Origin: Xanthobacteraceae bacterium
Lineage (GTDB): Bacteria > Pseudomonadota > Alphaproteobacteria > Rhizobiales > Xanthobacteraceae
Reading direction: 5' to 3'
Length of the DNA stretch: 9,982 nt
Assembly: GCA_030648135.1 (NCBI GenBank)
Contig: JAUSIF010000290.1
Location: 1 to 9,982 of the forward strand
Part shown: one piece after another, positions 1 to 6,129 of the stretch
Layout of the letters: each line of letters begins with the position of its first letter
How positions within the stretch are numbered: the first letter of the stretch is position 1
Translations under genes and position numbers: made by a program
The notes under the pieces: model-generated
Told to the model about the DNA's origin: nothing
Seen by the model: the letters and a program-made list of their open reading frames with translations, nothing else
Database searches by the model: none

Positions 1-1
1 C

Positions 2-898
2 GTCGGCGAGCGCACGCGCGAGGGCAACGACCTCTATCACGAGATGATCGAATCGGGCGTGAACAAGGACCCGAAGAAGAACAAGGGCTCGACCGCGGGC
101 TCCAAATGCGCGCTGGTGTACGGCCAGATGAACGAGCCGCCCGGTGCGCGCGCCCGCGTCGGCCTCTCCGGCCTCACCGTCGCCGAATATTTCCGCGACC
201 AGGGCCAGGACGTCTTGTTCTTCGTCGATAACATCTTCCGTTTCACCCAGGCAGGCTCGGAAGTGTCGGCGCTTCTCGGGCGCATTCCTTCGGCGGTCGG
301 CTATCAGCCGACGCTTGCCACCGACATGGGTGCCTTGCAGGAGCGCATCACCACCACCACCAAGGGCTCGATCACCTCGGTGCAGGCGATCTATGTGCCC
401 GCCGACGATTTGACTGACCCCGCGCCGGCAACCTCATTCGCCCATCTCGACGCCACCACCGTCTTGTCGCGCTCGATCGCCGAGAAGGGCATCTATCCGG
501 CGGTCGATCCGCTCGATTCCACCTCGCGCATGCTCTCCCCGCTGGTGGTCGGCGAGGAGCATTACGCGATCGCCCGCCAGGTGCAGCAAATCCTCCAGCG
601 CTACAAGGCCTTGCAGGACATCATCGCGATCCTGGGCATGGACGAGCTGTCGGAAGAGGATAAGATCGCGGTGGCGCGGGCGCGCAAGATCGAGCGCTTC
701 CTGTCGCAGCCCTTCCACGTCGCCGAGGTATTCACCGGCTTTCCGGGCGTGTTCGTGGAACTCGCCGACACCATAAAAGGCTTCAAAGGTCTGTGCGAAG
801 GCAAGTATGATCATCTGCCCGAGGCCGCCTTCTACATGGTCGGTACCATCGAGGAAGCGGTCGAGAAGGGCAAGAAACTGGCTGCGGAGGCGGCCTAG
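2..898 (+). CDS. atpD: F1F0 ATP synthase subunit beta (5' end outside window)
   Basis: This is the catalytic beta subunit of F1 ATP synthase, which makes ATP from ADP and phosphate on the cytoplasmic face of the inner membrane. The reading frame is already open at base 2 and gives 298 residues. Against a usual length of about 475, roughly the first 175 residues, including the Walker A loop, lie upstream. The visible part starts with VGERTREGNDLYHEM, which normally follows the P-loop. It then shows YGQMNEPPGARARV, the Walker B region FFVDNIFRFTQAGSE, the segment YVPADDLTDPAPATSF, and the C-terminal DELSEEDK motif, which corresponds to the DELSEED lever that contacts the gamma subunit. The C-terminus KGKKLAAEAA and the TAG at 896-898 look intact. 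A lysine-rich stretch near NKDPKKNKGS lies just after the P-loop segment; I recall similar insertions in Rhizobiales. The identification is certain; the start cannot be seen. Confidence 0.98.
   Translation, partial: VGERTREGNDLYHEMIESGVNKDPKKNKGSTAGSKCALVYGQMNEPPGARARVGLSGLTVAEYFRDQGQDVLFFVDNIFRFTQAGSEVSALLGRIPSAVGYQPTLATDMGALQERITTTTKGSITSVQAIYVPADDLTDPAPATSFAHLDATTVLSRSIAEKGIYPAVDPLDSTSRMLSPLVVGEEHYAIARQVQQILQRYKALQDIIAILGMDELSEEDKIAVARARKIERFLSQPFHVAEVFTGFPGVFVELADTIKGFKGLCEGKYDHLPEAAFYMVGTIEEAVEKGKKLAAEAA
886..890 (+). promoter_or_regulatory. Shine-Dalgarno sequence for the small gene at 901
   Basis: GGAGG lies inside the last codons of atpD, 10 bases before the ATG at 901. It is the best ribosome binding site in the atp part of the window. 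It supports 901 over the in-frame ATG at 931 as the start, since the latter has no comparable site in front of it. Spacing is slightly long but within the usual range. Confidence 0.6.
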
Positions 899-900
899 CC

Positions 901-1176
901 ATGCAAATTCTTGGACGGCAATCGAATGCCATGGTGGTTTTTCTGGCGATCGGCGTCTTGGCGGGCGCGCTGATCGGCTACGCCACGCGGCCCGAATCCG
1001 CCGAGATCAGGATCGGGCCGTTGAATATCGAAATCACGGGGAAAGGCATCTCGTCGCGCCATGACAAGGAGCTGACCTCGAGCCAGGTCCAGCACATCGC
1101 GCTGCTCACCCTGATCGGCGGCGTGATCGGGCTCGGCTTCGGCTTCGCGGTCGAGCGCGGCAAGATCAAGCTCTGA
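901..1176 (+). CDS. Small predicted two-helix membrane protein within the atp operon, function unknown
   Basis: I do not recognise this 91-residue protein. Residues about 11-28 (MVVFLAIGVLAGALIGYA) and 66-84 (IALLTLIGGVIGLGFGFAV) are hydrophobic, glycine-rich predicted membrane helices. They are joined by a polar loop of about 37 residues with an alternating hydrophobic stretch (AEIRIGPLNIEITG), and the protein ends in a short basic tail. The gene starts 2 bases after the atpD stop, behind a GGAGG, and ends 6 bases before atpC, so it should be co-transcribed and co-translated with F1 subunits. From codon 11 on, its codons favour G or C at the third position like the neighbours; the first ten codons are less biased, so ATG 931 (81 residues) is an alternative start. 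It does not resemble AtpI, AtpZ or the c, a and b subunits. A role in ATP synthase assembly or stability is only an inference from position. Confidence 0.75.
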   Translation: MQILGRQSNAMVVFLAIGVLAGALIGYATRPESAEIRIGPLNIEITGKGISSRHDKELTSSQVQHIALLTLIGGVIGLGFGFAVERGKIKL

Positions 1177-1182
1177 TCGGCG

Positions 1183-1599
1183 ATGGCGACCTTTCCGTTC
1201 GAGCTGGTCTCGCCCACGCGCCTCGTCTTCTCCGGCGAGGTGGAGCAGGTCGACGTGCCGGGATCGGAGGGCGATTTCGGCGTGCTCGCGGGCCACGCGC
1301 CGTTCGTCTCCACGCTCAGGCCCGGCATTCTTACGATCAAGGATACGAGCGGCGCCAAGCGCCTCTATGTGCGCGGCGGCTTCGCGGAAGTGAACCCGAA
1401 GGGTCTCACCGTGCTGGCCGAGACCGCGGTTGCGGTCGAGGAGATCGATCGCGAGGAATTCGCCGCCGCCGTCCGCAAAGCCGAGGAAAATATTGCCGAG
1501 GCAAAGGACGAGGCGGCGCGCTGGAAGGCGGTCGAGGTTCTCGATCAGATCAAGGCGGTCGCGGCGGCGCTCACAGAGGCAGGCGCGGCGCGGCACTGA
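1183..1599 (+). CDS. atpC: F1F0 ATP synthase subunit epsilon
   Basis: This is the epsilon subunit of the F1 central stalk, which links gamma to the c-ring and in many bacteria inhibits ATP hydrolysis. The 138-residue product begins FPFELVSPTRLVFSGEVEQV and continues with PGSEGDFGVLAGHAPFVSTL, the typical N-terminal beta-sandwich pattern of the family. After about residue 85 comes a charged helical region rich in Glu, Lys and Ala, matching the C-terminal helical hairpin. Length is normal for an alphaproteobacterial epsilon. The ATG at 1183 lies 6 bases after the preceding stop. No clear ribosome binding site is present, so coupling to upstream translation is likely. In most alphaproteobacteria this gene directly follows atpD; here one small gene intervenes. 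It is the last gene of the operon and converges on rppH. Confidence 0.97.
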   Translation: MATFPFELVSPTRLVFSGEVEQVDVPGSEGDFGVLAGHAPFVSTLRPGILTIKDTSGAKRLYVRGGFAEVNPKGLTVLAETAVAVEEIDREEFAAAVRKAEENIAEAKDEAARWKAVEVLDQIKAVAAALTEAGAARH

Positions 1600-1621
1600 A
1601 GCATTGCCGGTTGCTCTTCAG
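1596..1621. terminator. Small inverted repeat spanning both stop codons of the convergent atpC and rppH genes
   Basis: CTGAAG at 1596-1601 is matched by CTTCAG at 1616-1621, giving a 6-bp stem with a 14-base loop. The TGA of atpC (1597-1599) lies in one arm and the TGA of rppH (1618-1620, read on the other strand) in the other. There is no T-run on either side, so it does not meet the usual pattern of an intrinsic terminator. It might still act as a two-way 3' end structure, or be a chance match. Confidence 0.25.
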
Positions 1622-2121
1622 CGCGCTCCGAACTGCCGGAACTCCTCGATCACCTGCTCATAAACCTTCCGTTTGAACGGAATGATCATCTCGGGCAGGC
1701 GTTCCATCTTCTCCCAGCGCCATTCGACGAATTCGGGCTCGTGCCCGCCCGCCGGGTGCGCGATGTCGATTTCCGAGTCCTTGCCGGTGAAGCGCAGCGC
1801 GTACCATTTCTGCTTCTGGCCGCGATATTTGCCGGCCCAGGCCTGGCCTATGATCTCGCGCGGAATGTCGTAGGCATACCAGTCCTTCGTCTCGGCCAGG
1901 AGGGAGGCCGAGCGCACGTTGGTCTCCTCATAAAGCTCGCGCAGCGCGGCCTTGTAGATATCCTCGCCCGGATCGACGCCGCCCTGCGGCATTTGCCAGG
2001 CATGGGTATCGTCGACGTGCTCGGGCCCGCCGCTGCGCCGGCCGATGAACACGAGCCCCGCGCGGTTGATGAGCATCATGCCGACGCAAGGACGGTAGGG
2101 AAGATCCTCGTAGTGGGCCAT
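1618..2121 (-). CDS. rppH: RNA 5'-pyrophosphohydrolase, Nudix family
   Basis: RppH removes pyrophosphate from the 5' triphosphate end of mRNAs, which exposes them to RNase E-type decay; relatives also cleave diadenosine polyphosphates. The 167-residue product starts YRPCVGMMLINRAGLVFIGR, typical of the RppH/IalA group. A Nudix box follows at about residues 46-68: GGVDPGE, seven residues, then RELYEETNV. This fits GX5EX7REUXEEXGU except that Asn replaces the last Gly. The motifs WQMPQGG and FVEWRWE also match the family. The ATG at 2121 begins a product of normal length, but no strong ribosome binding site precedes it. It lies 44 bases downstream of the yibQ-type gene on the same strand, so the two probably share a transcript. 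Its stop is 18 bases from that of atpC. Confidence 0.95.
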   Translation of the reverse strand: MAHYEDLPYRPCVGMMLINRAGLVFIGRRSGGPEHVDDTHAWQMPQGGVDPGEDIYKAALRELYEETNVRSASLLAETKDWYAYDIPREIIGQAWAGKYRGQKQKWYALRFTGKDSEIDIAHPAGGHEPEFVEWRWEKMERLPEMIIPFKRKVYEQVIEEFRQFGAR

Positions 2122-2132
2122 GAAGGCAGCGG

Positions 2133-2165
2133 GGCGCCGACGGATATGGGCGCCGGAGCGGCGCC
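2133..2165 (-). repeat. Three GGCGCC palindromes in the short gap before rppH
   Basis: The hexamer GGCGCC occurs at 2133-2138, 2149-2154 and 2160-2165. The second and third copies can form a 6-bp hairpin with a 5-base loop, and the first and second can form an alternative hairpin with a 10-base loop. They fill most of the 44-base gap between the yibQ-type gene and rppH. No U-tract follows on the transcribed - strand, so this is not a standard terminator. The structure could slow ribosome loading on rppH or form an mRNA processing site, but GC-rich DNA makes such hexamers fairly frequent. Confidence 0.35.
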
Positions 2166-3347
2166 TCAGCTCTGCTTAGCCTTGAGCAAGAGCGCGCTCA
2201 AGGGCACGATGCGGATGCCGCGCGCCTCCGCCGCCTTCACCCAGCGCGCGATCCGTTCCACCGAGATCGGCAGCGCGCTCGCCGTGCCGACGGCGATGCC
2301 GTGCTCGGCCGCGAGCTTCTCGAGCTTGTCCAGCGCCGCGTCGATCTCCGACCAGTTCGGAGCGGAATCGACGACGAGATCGGCCTTGAGGAAAGGCATG
2401 TTGGCGCTCGCGGCGACTTTTTGCGCCAGGCTGCGTGCGGAGGAGCCGTCGTCGAGATAGACGAGCCCGCGTTTGGCGAGGTCGCGCAGCACCGGAGCAA
2501 GCGCCGTTTCGTTCGAGGTGAAACGCGCGCCCATGAAATTCGTCACGCCCACATATCCCTGAAAGCGGCTGAGGAACCAATACAGGCGGTCGATATTTTG
2601 TTCGGGCGAGAGCGAGGAGAGCAGGGTCTGCGGGCCCGGATCGTTGTCCGGATAGTCGAAGGGCTCCATCGGCAGCTGCAGCAGGACCTCGTGCCCGGTG
2701 CCGCGCGCCCGCGCGACCCAGCGGGAAAGATCGGCGCCATAGGGCGCGAAGGCGAGGGTGACGACGTCGGGAAGCTTGGCGATCGCATCGCCGGTGGCAA
2801 TCGCGCCCACGCCGAGCCCGCCCACGACGATGGCGATGAGCGGGCCTTTGCGGTCGGCAGCCGTAATCGTGCTCGTTCGGGCATAGGCGTCGAGCGGCCG
2901 TGCGCCATCGGGAGCCACGCGCGGGATCACGCCGTGACGCGAGGATTCAGCCAGCCGCACATCGATGGGCGGCGCCGCTCCGACCGGTTCCTCGACCGCT
3001 TCACCGCCGCGCACGGCAACTTCCTTGCGGGCGCCGCTCTTGCCGTCGATGATGGTGACCGTCTGCTCGCCGGGTTTGGCGCCTTCCGCCGTGCGCACAT
3101 TGCCGGCGGGCGGAGAGCCGGCCGCCGGCGGGCGCGCCGCTTCTTTTATTTTCAGAGCTTCGATCGTGACCACGGACATCGGCTCGCCGCCGAGCGGATC
3201 GTCGACCAGGGCGATCCATAAGATCGCAACAACGATGATGGAGGCGAGCGCACCCGCGATCAACGGCAGCATCGGCACGGACAAGCGCCGGCCGCTGCGC
3301 TTGGTCCGGCCGGAGCCGAGGGGAGTGCCGAGATCGTCCGCCGCCAC
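2166..3347 (-). CDS. Divergent polysaccharide deacetylase family protein (YibQ-like), membrane-anchored, probably lacking metal ligands
   Basis: The 393-residue product has a basic N-terminus (RTKRSGRR), one membrane helix at about 27-48, a Pro/Gly/Ala-rich linker to about 165, then a YibQ-type domain from IAIVVGGLGVG to the C-terminus. Typical family segments include LAFAPYGADLSRW, HEVLLQLPMEPFDYPDNDPG and LVYLDDGSS. The topology suggests a periplasmic domain tethered to the inner membrane. The family is related to NodB-type deacetylases, but here the usual Asp-Asp after the first strand reads Gly176-Gly177, and the usual Asn-His-Met-Gly reads Asn270-Phe271-Met-Gly. Metal-dependent catalysis is therefore doubtful. 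The start is a GTG with AAGGGA at 3355-3360, 7 bases before it. E. coli yibQ also neighbours envC, which fits an envelope role; the exact function is unknown. Confidence 0.93.
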   Translation of the reverse strand: MAADDLGTPLGSGRTKRSGRRLSVPMLPLIAGALASIIVVAILWIALVDDPLGGEPMSVVTIEALKIKEAARPPAAGSPPAGNVRTAEGAKPGEQTVTIIDGKSGARKEVAVRGGEAVEEPVGAAPPIDVRLAESSRHGVIPRVAPDGARPLDAYARTSTITAADRKGPLIAIVVGGLGVGAIATGDAIAKLPDVVTLAFAPYGADLSRWVARARGTGHEVLLQLPMEPFDYPDNDPGPQTLLSSLSPEQNIDRLYWFLSRFQGYVGVTNFMGARFTSNETALAPVLRDLAKRGLVYLDDGSSARSLAQKVAASANMPFLKADLVVDSAPNWSEIDAALDKLEKLAAEHGIAVGTASALPISVERIARWVKAAEARGIRIVPLSALLLKAKQS

Positions 3348-3354
3348 GTCGCGA

Positions 3355-3360
3355 TCCCTT
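3355..3360 (-). promoter_or_regulatory. Shine-Dalgarno sequence for the yibQ-type gene
   Basis: On the - strand AAGGGA lies 7 bases before the GTG at 3347. It decides the start of the yibQ-type gene in favour of this GTG. The gap upstream of it, back to the terminator after ctpA, is only about 35 bases; I see no convincing -35/-10 promoter pair there. Confidence 0.6.
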
Positions 3361-3392
3361 GAACGAATCGCAATCAGTCTAGCATGCGCCGC

Positions 3393-3426
3393 AAAGCGAA
3401 ACCCCGCCCGGAAGGGTTGGGCGGGG
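3393..3426 (-). terminator. Probable intrinsic terminator after ctpA
   Basis: Read on the - strand, CCCCGCCC (3426-3419), a 9-base loop, and GGGCGGGG (3409-3402) form a perfect 8-bp GC stem. It is followed directly by TTTCGCTTT (3401-3393). This is a standard stem plus an interrupted T-run, about 25 bases past the ctpA stop. It probably ends, or partly ends, the proB-to-ctpA transcript before the yibQ-type gene. The broken T-run suggests some read-through. Confidence 0.65.
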
Positions 3427-3451
3427 CTGCAAAGCTTCAGGCGGGAACCCC

Positions 3452-4789
3452 TTAGTTCGGAATGGCCGCCTTCGGGTTTGGCGGGAAAGCGCTGTTTTTC
3501 TGCGTCCCGCGCAGCAACTCGAAAGCGAAAATGAGCTGCTTGTCGTCCTTCGGATCGGGCGGCACATAGGCGGGAGAGCCGCCCTTCTCCTCTTCCTTCT
3601 CGCCGTTCTTCAAGTGGCCGCGCAAGGATGATTCGCCCCGCGTCTCGACCTTGCCCTTGAGATCGTCGGGCAAGTCCTGGATCAGCTCGATGTCGGGCGA
3701 GATGCCCTTGGCCTGGATCGAGCGGCCCGCCGGCGTGAAGTAACGCGCAGTTGTGAGTTTCAAGGCCCCATAGGAGCCGATCGGGATCACGGTCTGCACC
3801 GAACCCTTGCCGAACGAACGGCTGCCTAAAAGCGTCGCGCGCTTGTGGTCCTGCAATGCGCCGGCGACGATCTCGGAGGCCGAGGCCGCACCGCCGTTGA
3901 TGATGACGATCAGCGGCTTGCCGTTGGTGATGTCGCCCGGCCGCGCATTGTGACGCTGGGTGTCGTCCGGGTTACGGCCGCGGGTGGAGACGATCTCGCC
4001 GCGCTCCAGGAATGCGTCGGAGACCGCGATCGCCTGATCGAGCAATCCGCCGCCGTTGTTGCGCAGATCGACGATGTAGCCCTTGAGCTTGTCGGCGGGT
4101 ATTTGCTTCTGGATATCGGTGACCCCGCTCTTGAGCTGTTCGAGCGTACGCTCGCCCTGGAAGCTGGTGATGCGTACGTAGCCGATATCTTCGCCTTCGA
4201 CGCGTGCGCGCACGTTCCTGATCGAGATGATCTCGCGGACGATCTTGACCTCGACCGGCTTCTCCACGTCCTTGCGCATGATGCGCAAATTGATCGACGA
4301 ATTCACCGGGCCGCGCATTTTGTCGACGGCCTGCTCGAGCGTGAGGCCCTTCACCGGCTCGTTGTCGAGATGAGTGATGAGGTCGTTCGGCTGAATGCCG
4401 GCGCGGTAGGCCGGCGTACCGTCCATCGGCGAGACCACCTTCACCAGCCCGTTCTCCATGGTGACCTCGATGCCGAGGCCGCCGAACTCGCCGCGGGTCT
4501 GCGTCTGCATGTCGCGGAAGTTCTTGATGTCGAGGAAGGCCGAGTGCGGGTCGAGCGAATTCAGCATGCCGTTGATCGCCGACTCGATCAGCTTAACGTC
4601 ATTCGGCTTCTCGACATATTGGGCGCGTACGTGCTCGAAAATGTCGCCGAACAAGTTGAGTTGCCGGTAGGTATCCGAGCTTGCGGCCTTGGCAGTCGCG
4701 CTGAGCAGGATGCGGGGTTGGATCGCAGCTACGGCCAGCAACGCGCCTACTGCAGCGCCGAAAATAAACAATGACGTTCTACGCATCAT
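3452..4789 (-). CDS. ctpA: Carboxyl-terminal processing serine protease, S41 family
   Basis: CtpA-type proteases cut proteins near the C-terminus in the periplasm and affect envelope integrity and peptidoglycan turnover in several proteobacteria. The 445-residue product has an N-terminal signal peptide or anchor at about 5-24. An S41 N-terminal helical part follows (SLDPHSAFLD), then a PDZ domain at about 100-175 (GGLGIEV, AYRAGIQPNDLI), then the catalytic domain with DLRNNGGGLLDQA. The dyad is visible as Ser303 in GGAASASEIVAGAL and Lys328 in SRSFGKGSVQT, 25 residues apart as usual. The tail after about 395 is charged and proline-rich. The first of two adjacent ATGs at 4789 overlaps the envC stop by 4 bases (ATGA) and has AAAAGG 7 bases upstream at 4797-4802. 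The terminator just downstream suggests that this gene ends a transcription unit. Confidence 0.97.
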   Translation of the reverse strand: MMRRTSLFIFGAAVGALLAVAAIQPRILLSATAKAASSDTYRQLNLFGDIFEHVRAQYVEKPNDVKLIESAINGMLNSLDPHSAFLDIKNFRDMQTQTRGEFGGLGIEVTMENGLVKVVSPMDGTPAYRAGIQPNDLITHLDNEPVKGLTLEQAVDKMRGPVNSSINLRIMRKDVEKPVEVKIVREIISIRNVRARVEGEDIGYVRITSFQGERTLEQLKSGVTDIQKQIPADKLKGYIVDLRNNGGGLLDQAIAVSDAFLERGEIVSTRGRNPDDTQRHNARPGDITNGKPLIVIINGGAASASEIVAGALQDHKRATLLGSRSFGKGSVQTVIPIGSYGALKLTTARYFTPAGRSIQAKGISPDIELIQDLPDDLKGKVETRGESSLRGHLKNGEKEEEKGGSPAYVPPDPKDDKQLIFAFELLRGTQKNSAFPPNPKAAIPN

Positions 4790-6129
4790 CCGCGAACCTT
4801 TTCTGCTTCAGTCACCGCCCACCAGGGGCTCGGATCGATCGAGTTTCCGTCCTTGCGGAACTCGATATAGAGGATCGGTTGTGAGGAGTCCGCTTCCGTG
4901 GCGGAGGCCATCCGAGGCCCGCTTCCCATCACCGCTACGGGCTCGCCGGTGAGCACGAACTGCCCGAGATCGACGGTGATCCGTTCCATACCTGCCAGAA
5001 GCACATGATATCCGCCACCGGCATTGATGATCAATAGTCGGCCGTAAGATCGGAACAGCCCCGCATAGACGACCCAGCCATCGCAGGGGGTAGTGACCTG
5101 GGTGCCGGGACGGGTCGTGATCGAAAGGCCCTTCTCCGAGCCACTAACCTTGTCGGGGGCGCCATATTCGCGCCCGCGCGTTCCCGTCACCGGCAGGGGC
5201 AGACGGCCCTTGGCCTGGGCGAAGGGAATGGCGGGGGTGATTCGGCCCGGGTCCGCAAGCGCCGCCAACGAGATCTTGGCATCGGTTTGCCGGCGGGCCG
5301 ATTCGGCGGCGCGGGCGGCGCTCGCGATCTCCTTCTCCATCCGGTTGACGAGATCGCGCACCGAATCAACCTGCTTGGCGAGTGTAAGCGAGCGGGCACG
5401 TTCGCTTTCGAGCGTCTTCTCGTTCTCGACCTGATGGCGCTGGCGCTCGTCCACCAGCGCGGCGATCCGGCGGTGCTCCTGTTCGAGGGCAACGCGGTCC
5501 GCGCTAAGCGCGTCGCGCTCGGCGGCGATCTCGCGACGAACGCGGGCAAGTTCGGCGAGATCCACGGCAAGCACTTCGGCCTCGGCGCGCAATTCCGGGA
5601 TGACCGCGCCGAGCAGGATCGCCGAGCGCACCGATGCGAGCGCGTCTTCGGGACGCAGAATCAGCGCCGGCGCGGGCTGGCGTCCCAATCTCATCAAGGC
5701 GGCCAATACTTCGGCGAGCACAGCGTGGCGGGAATCGAGCGAGTGGCGGATTTCGGTCTCGTGGGCAGCGAGCGGCATGAGCCGCGCCTCGGTGGCGGTG
5801 AGCTTGCCTTCGATCGCGCGCGTGCGCGCCGCGGTGTCGAGCAGCGCCTGGGCGAACTTCTTGCGATCGTCCTTGATTGCCTCGATCTCGGCCTTGAGCT
5901 TCGCCTCGGCTTCCTTGGTGCGATCGAGATCGCCGCGCAGGATTTCGAGCTCACGCTGGCGCTCGGCCTTTTCGACCTCGCGCGCGCTGCCGGGCGGAGA
6001 CGGCTGCTGAGCTTCGGCGCTGGCAAGGGCAAGCAATAAGGTGGCGACGGTCAACGGCACAAGCTTGGTCCACCGGCTCGAAGCCGGCGGAACTGTGGCG
6101 GTCGGGCTATTGCCAGAGAGAATCGTCAT
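4786..6129 (-). CDS. envC: Murein hydrolase activator, EnvC-like (coiled coil plus degenerate LytM domain)
   Basis: EnvC-type proteins sit in the periplasm and switch on the amidases that split septal peptidoglycan; they do not cut it themselves. The 447-residue product has a hydrophobic signal segment at about 23-38 with likely cleavage after AEA (40). Long Glu/Arg/Ala-rich coiled coils span about 48-145 and 180-290, and a LytM (M23) domain runs from about 308 to 437. The zinc-binding positions are replaced: Glu332 and Ser336 stand where active enzymes have His and Asp, and Gly380 and Tyr421 where they have His. The ending LYIEFRKDG...DPSPWW is typical of EnvC. The start overlaps the rlmH stop by one base (TGATG), with no clear ribosome binding site, and the end overlaps ctpA by 4 bases. 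An alphaproteobacterial LdpF-like role as an amidase activator is the closest inference. Confidence 0.94.
   Translation of the reverse strand: MTILSGNSPTATVPPASSRWTKLVPLTVATLLLALASAEAQQPSPPGSAREVEKAERQRELEILRGDLDRTKEAEAKLKAEIEAIKDDRKKFAQALLDTAARTRAIEGKLTATEARLMPLAAHETEIRHSLDSRHAVLAEVLAALMRLGRQPAPALILRPEDALASVRSAILLGAVIPELRAEAEVLAVDLAELARVRREIAAERDALSADRVALEQEHRRIAALVDERQRHQVENEKTLESERARSLTLAKQVDSVRDLVNRMEKEIASAARAAESARRQTDAKISLAALADPGRITPAIPFAQAKGRLPLPVTGTRGREYGAPDKVSGSEKGLSITTRPGTQVTTPCDGWVVYAGLFRSYGRLLIINAGGGYHVLLAGMERITVDLGQFVLTGEPVAVMGSGPRMASATEADSSQPILYIEFRKDGNSIDPSPWWAVTEAEKVRG

Noticed and set aside
44..106. Lysine-rich stretch in atpD considered as a foreign insertion
   Set aside because: The frame and flanking motifs are intact, and I recall similar loops in Rhizobiales beta subunits, so it is normal family variation.
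1741..2460. 239-residue + strand frame across the rppH/yibQ boundary
   Set aside because: It overlaps two real genes on the other strand and shows no family signature.
2301..3221. 306-residue open frame on the + strand opposite the yibQ-type gene
   Set aside because: It lies antisense to a gene with clear family motifs, is low in recognisable domains and rich in Arg, Gly and Ala, as expected of a shadow frame in GC-rich DNA.
3361..3392. Possible promoter for the yibQ-type gene
   Set aside because: A TAGACT-like -10 can be picked out on the - strand, but there is no -35 at proper spacing, so it is not reported as a feature.
3845..4774. 309-residue open frame on the + strand opposite ctpA
   Set aside because: The opposite strand encodes a full S41 protease with its dyad; the + frame is an Asp/Leu/Arg-rich reversed-complement shadow without a known motif.
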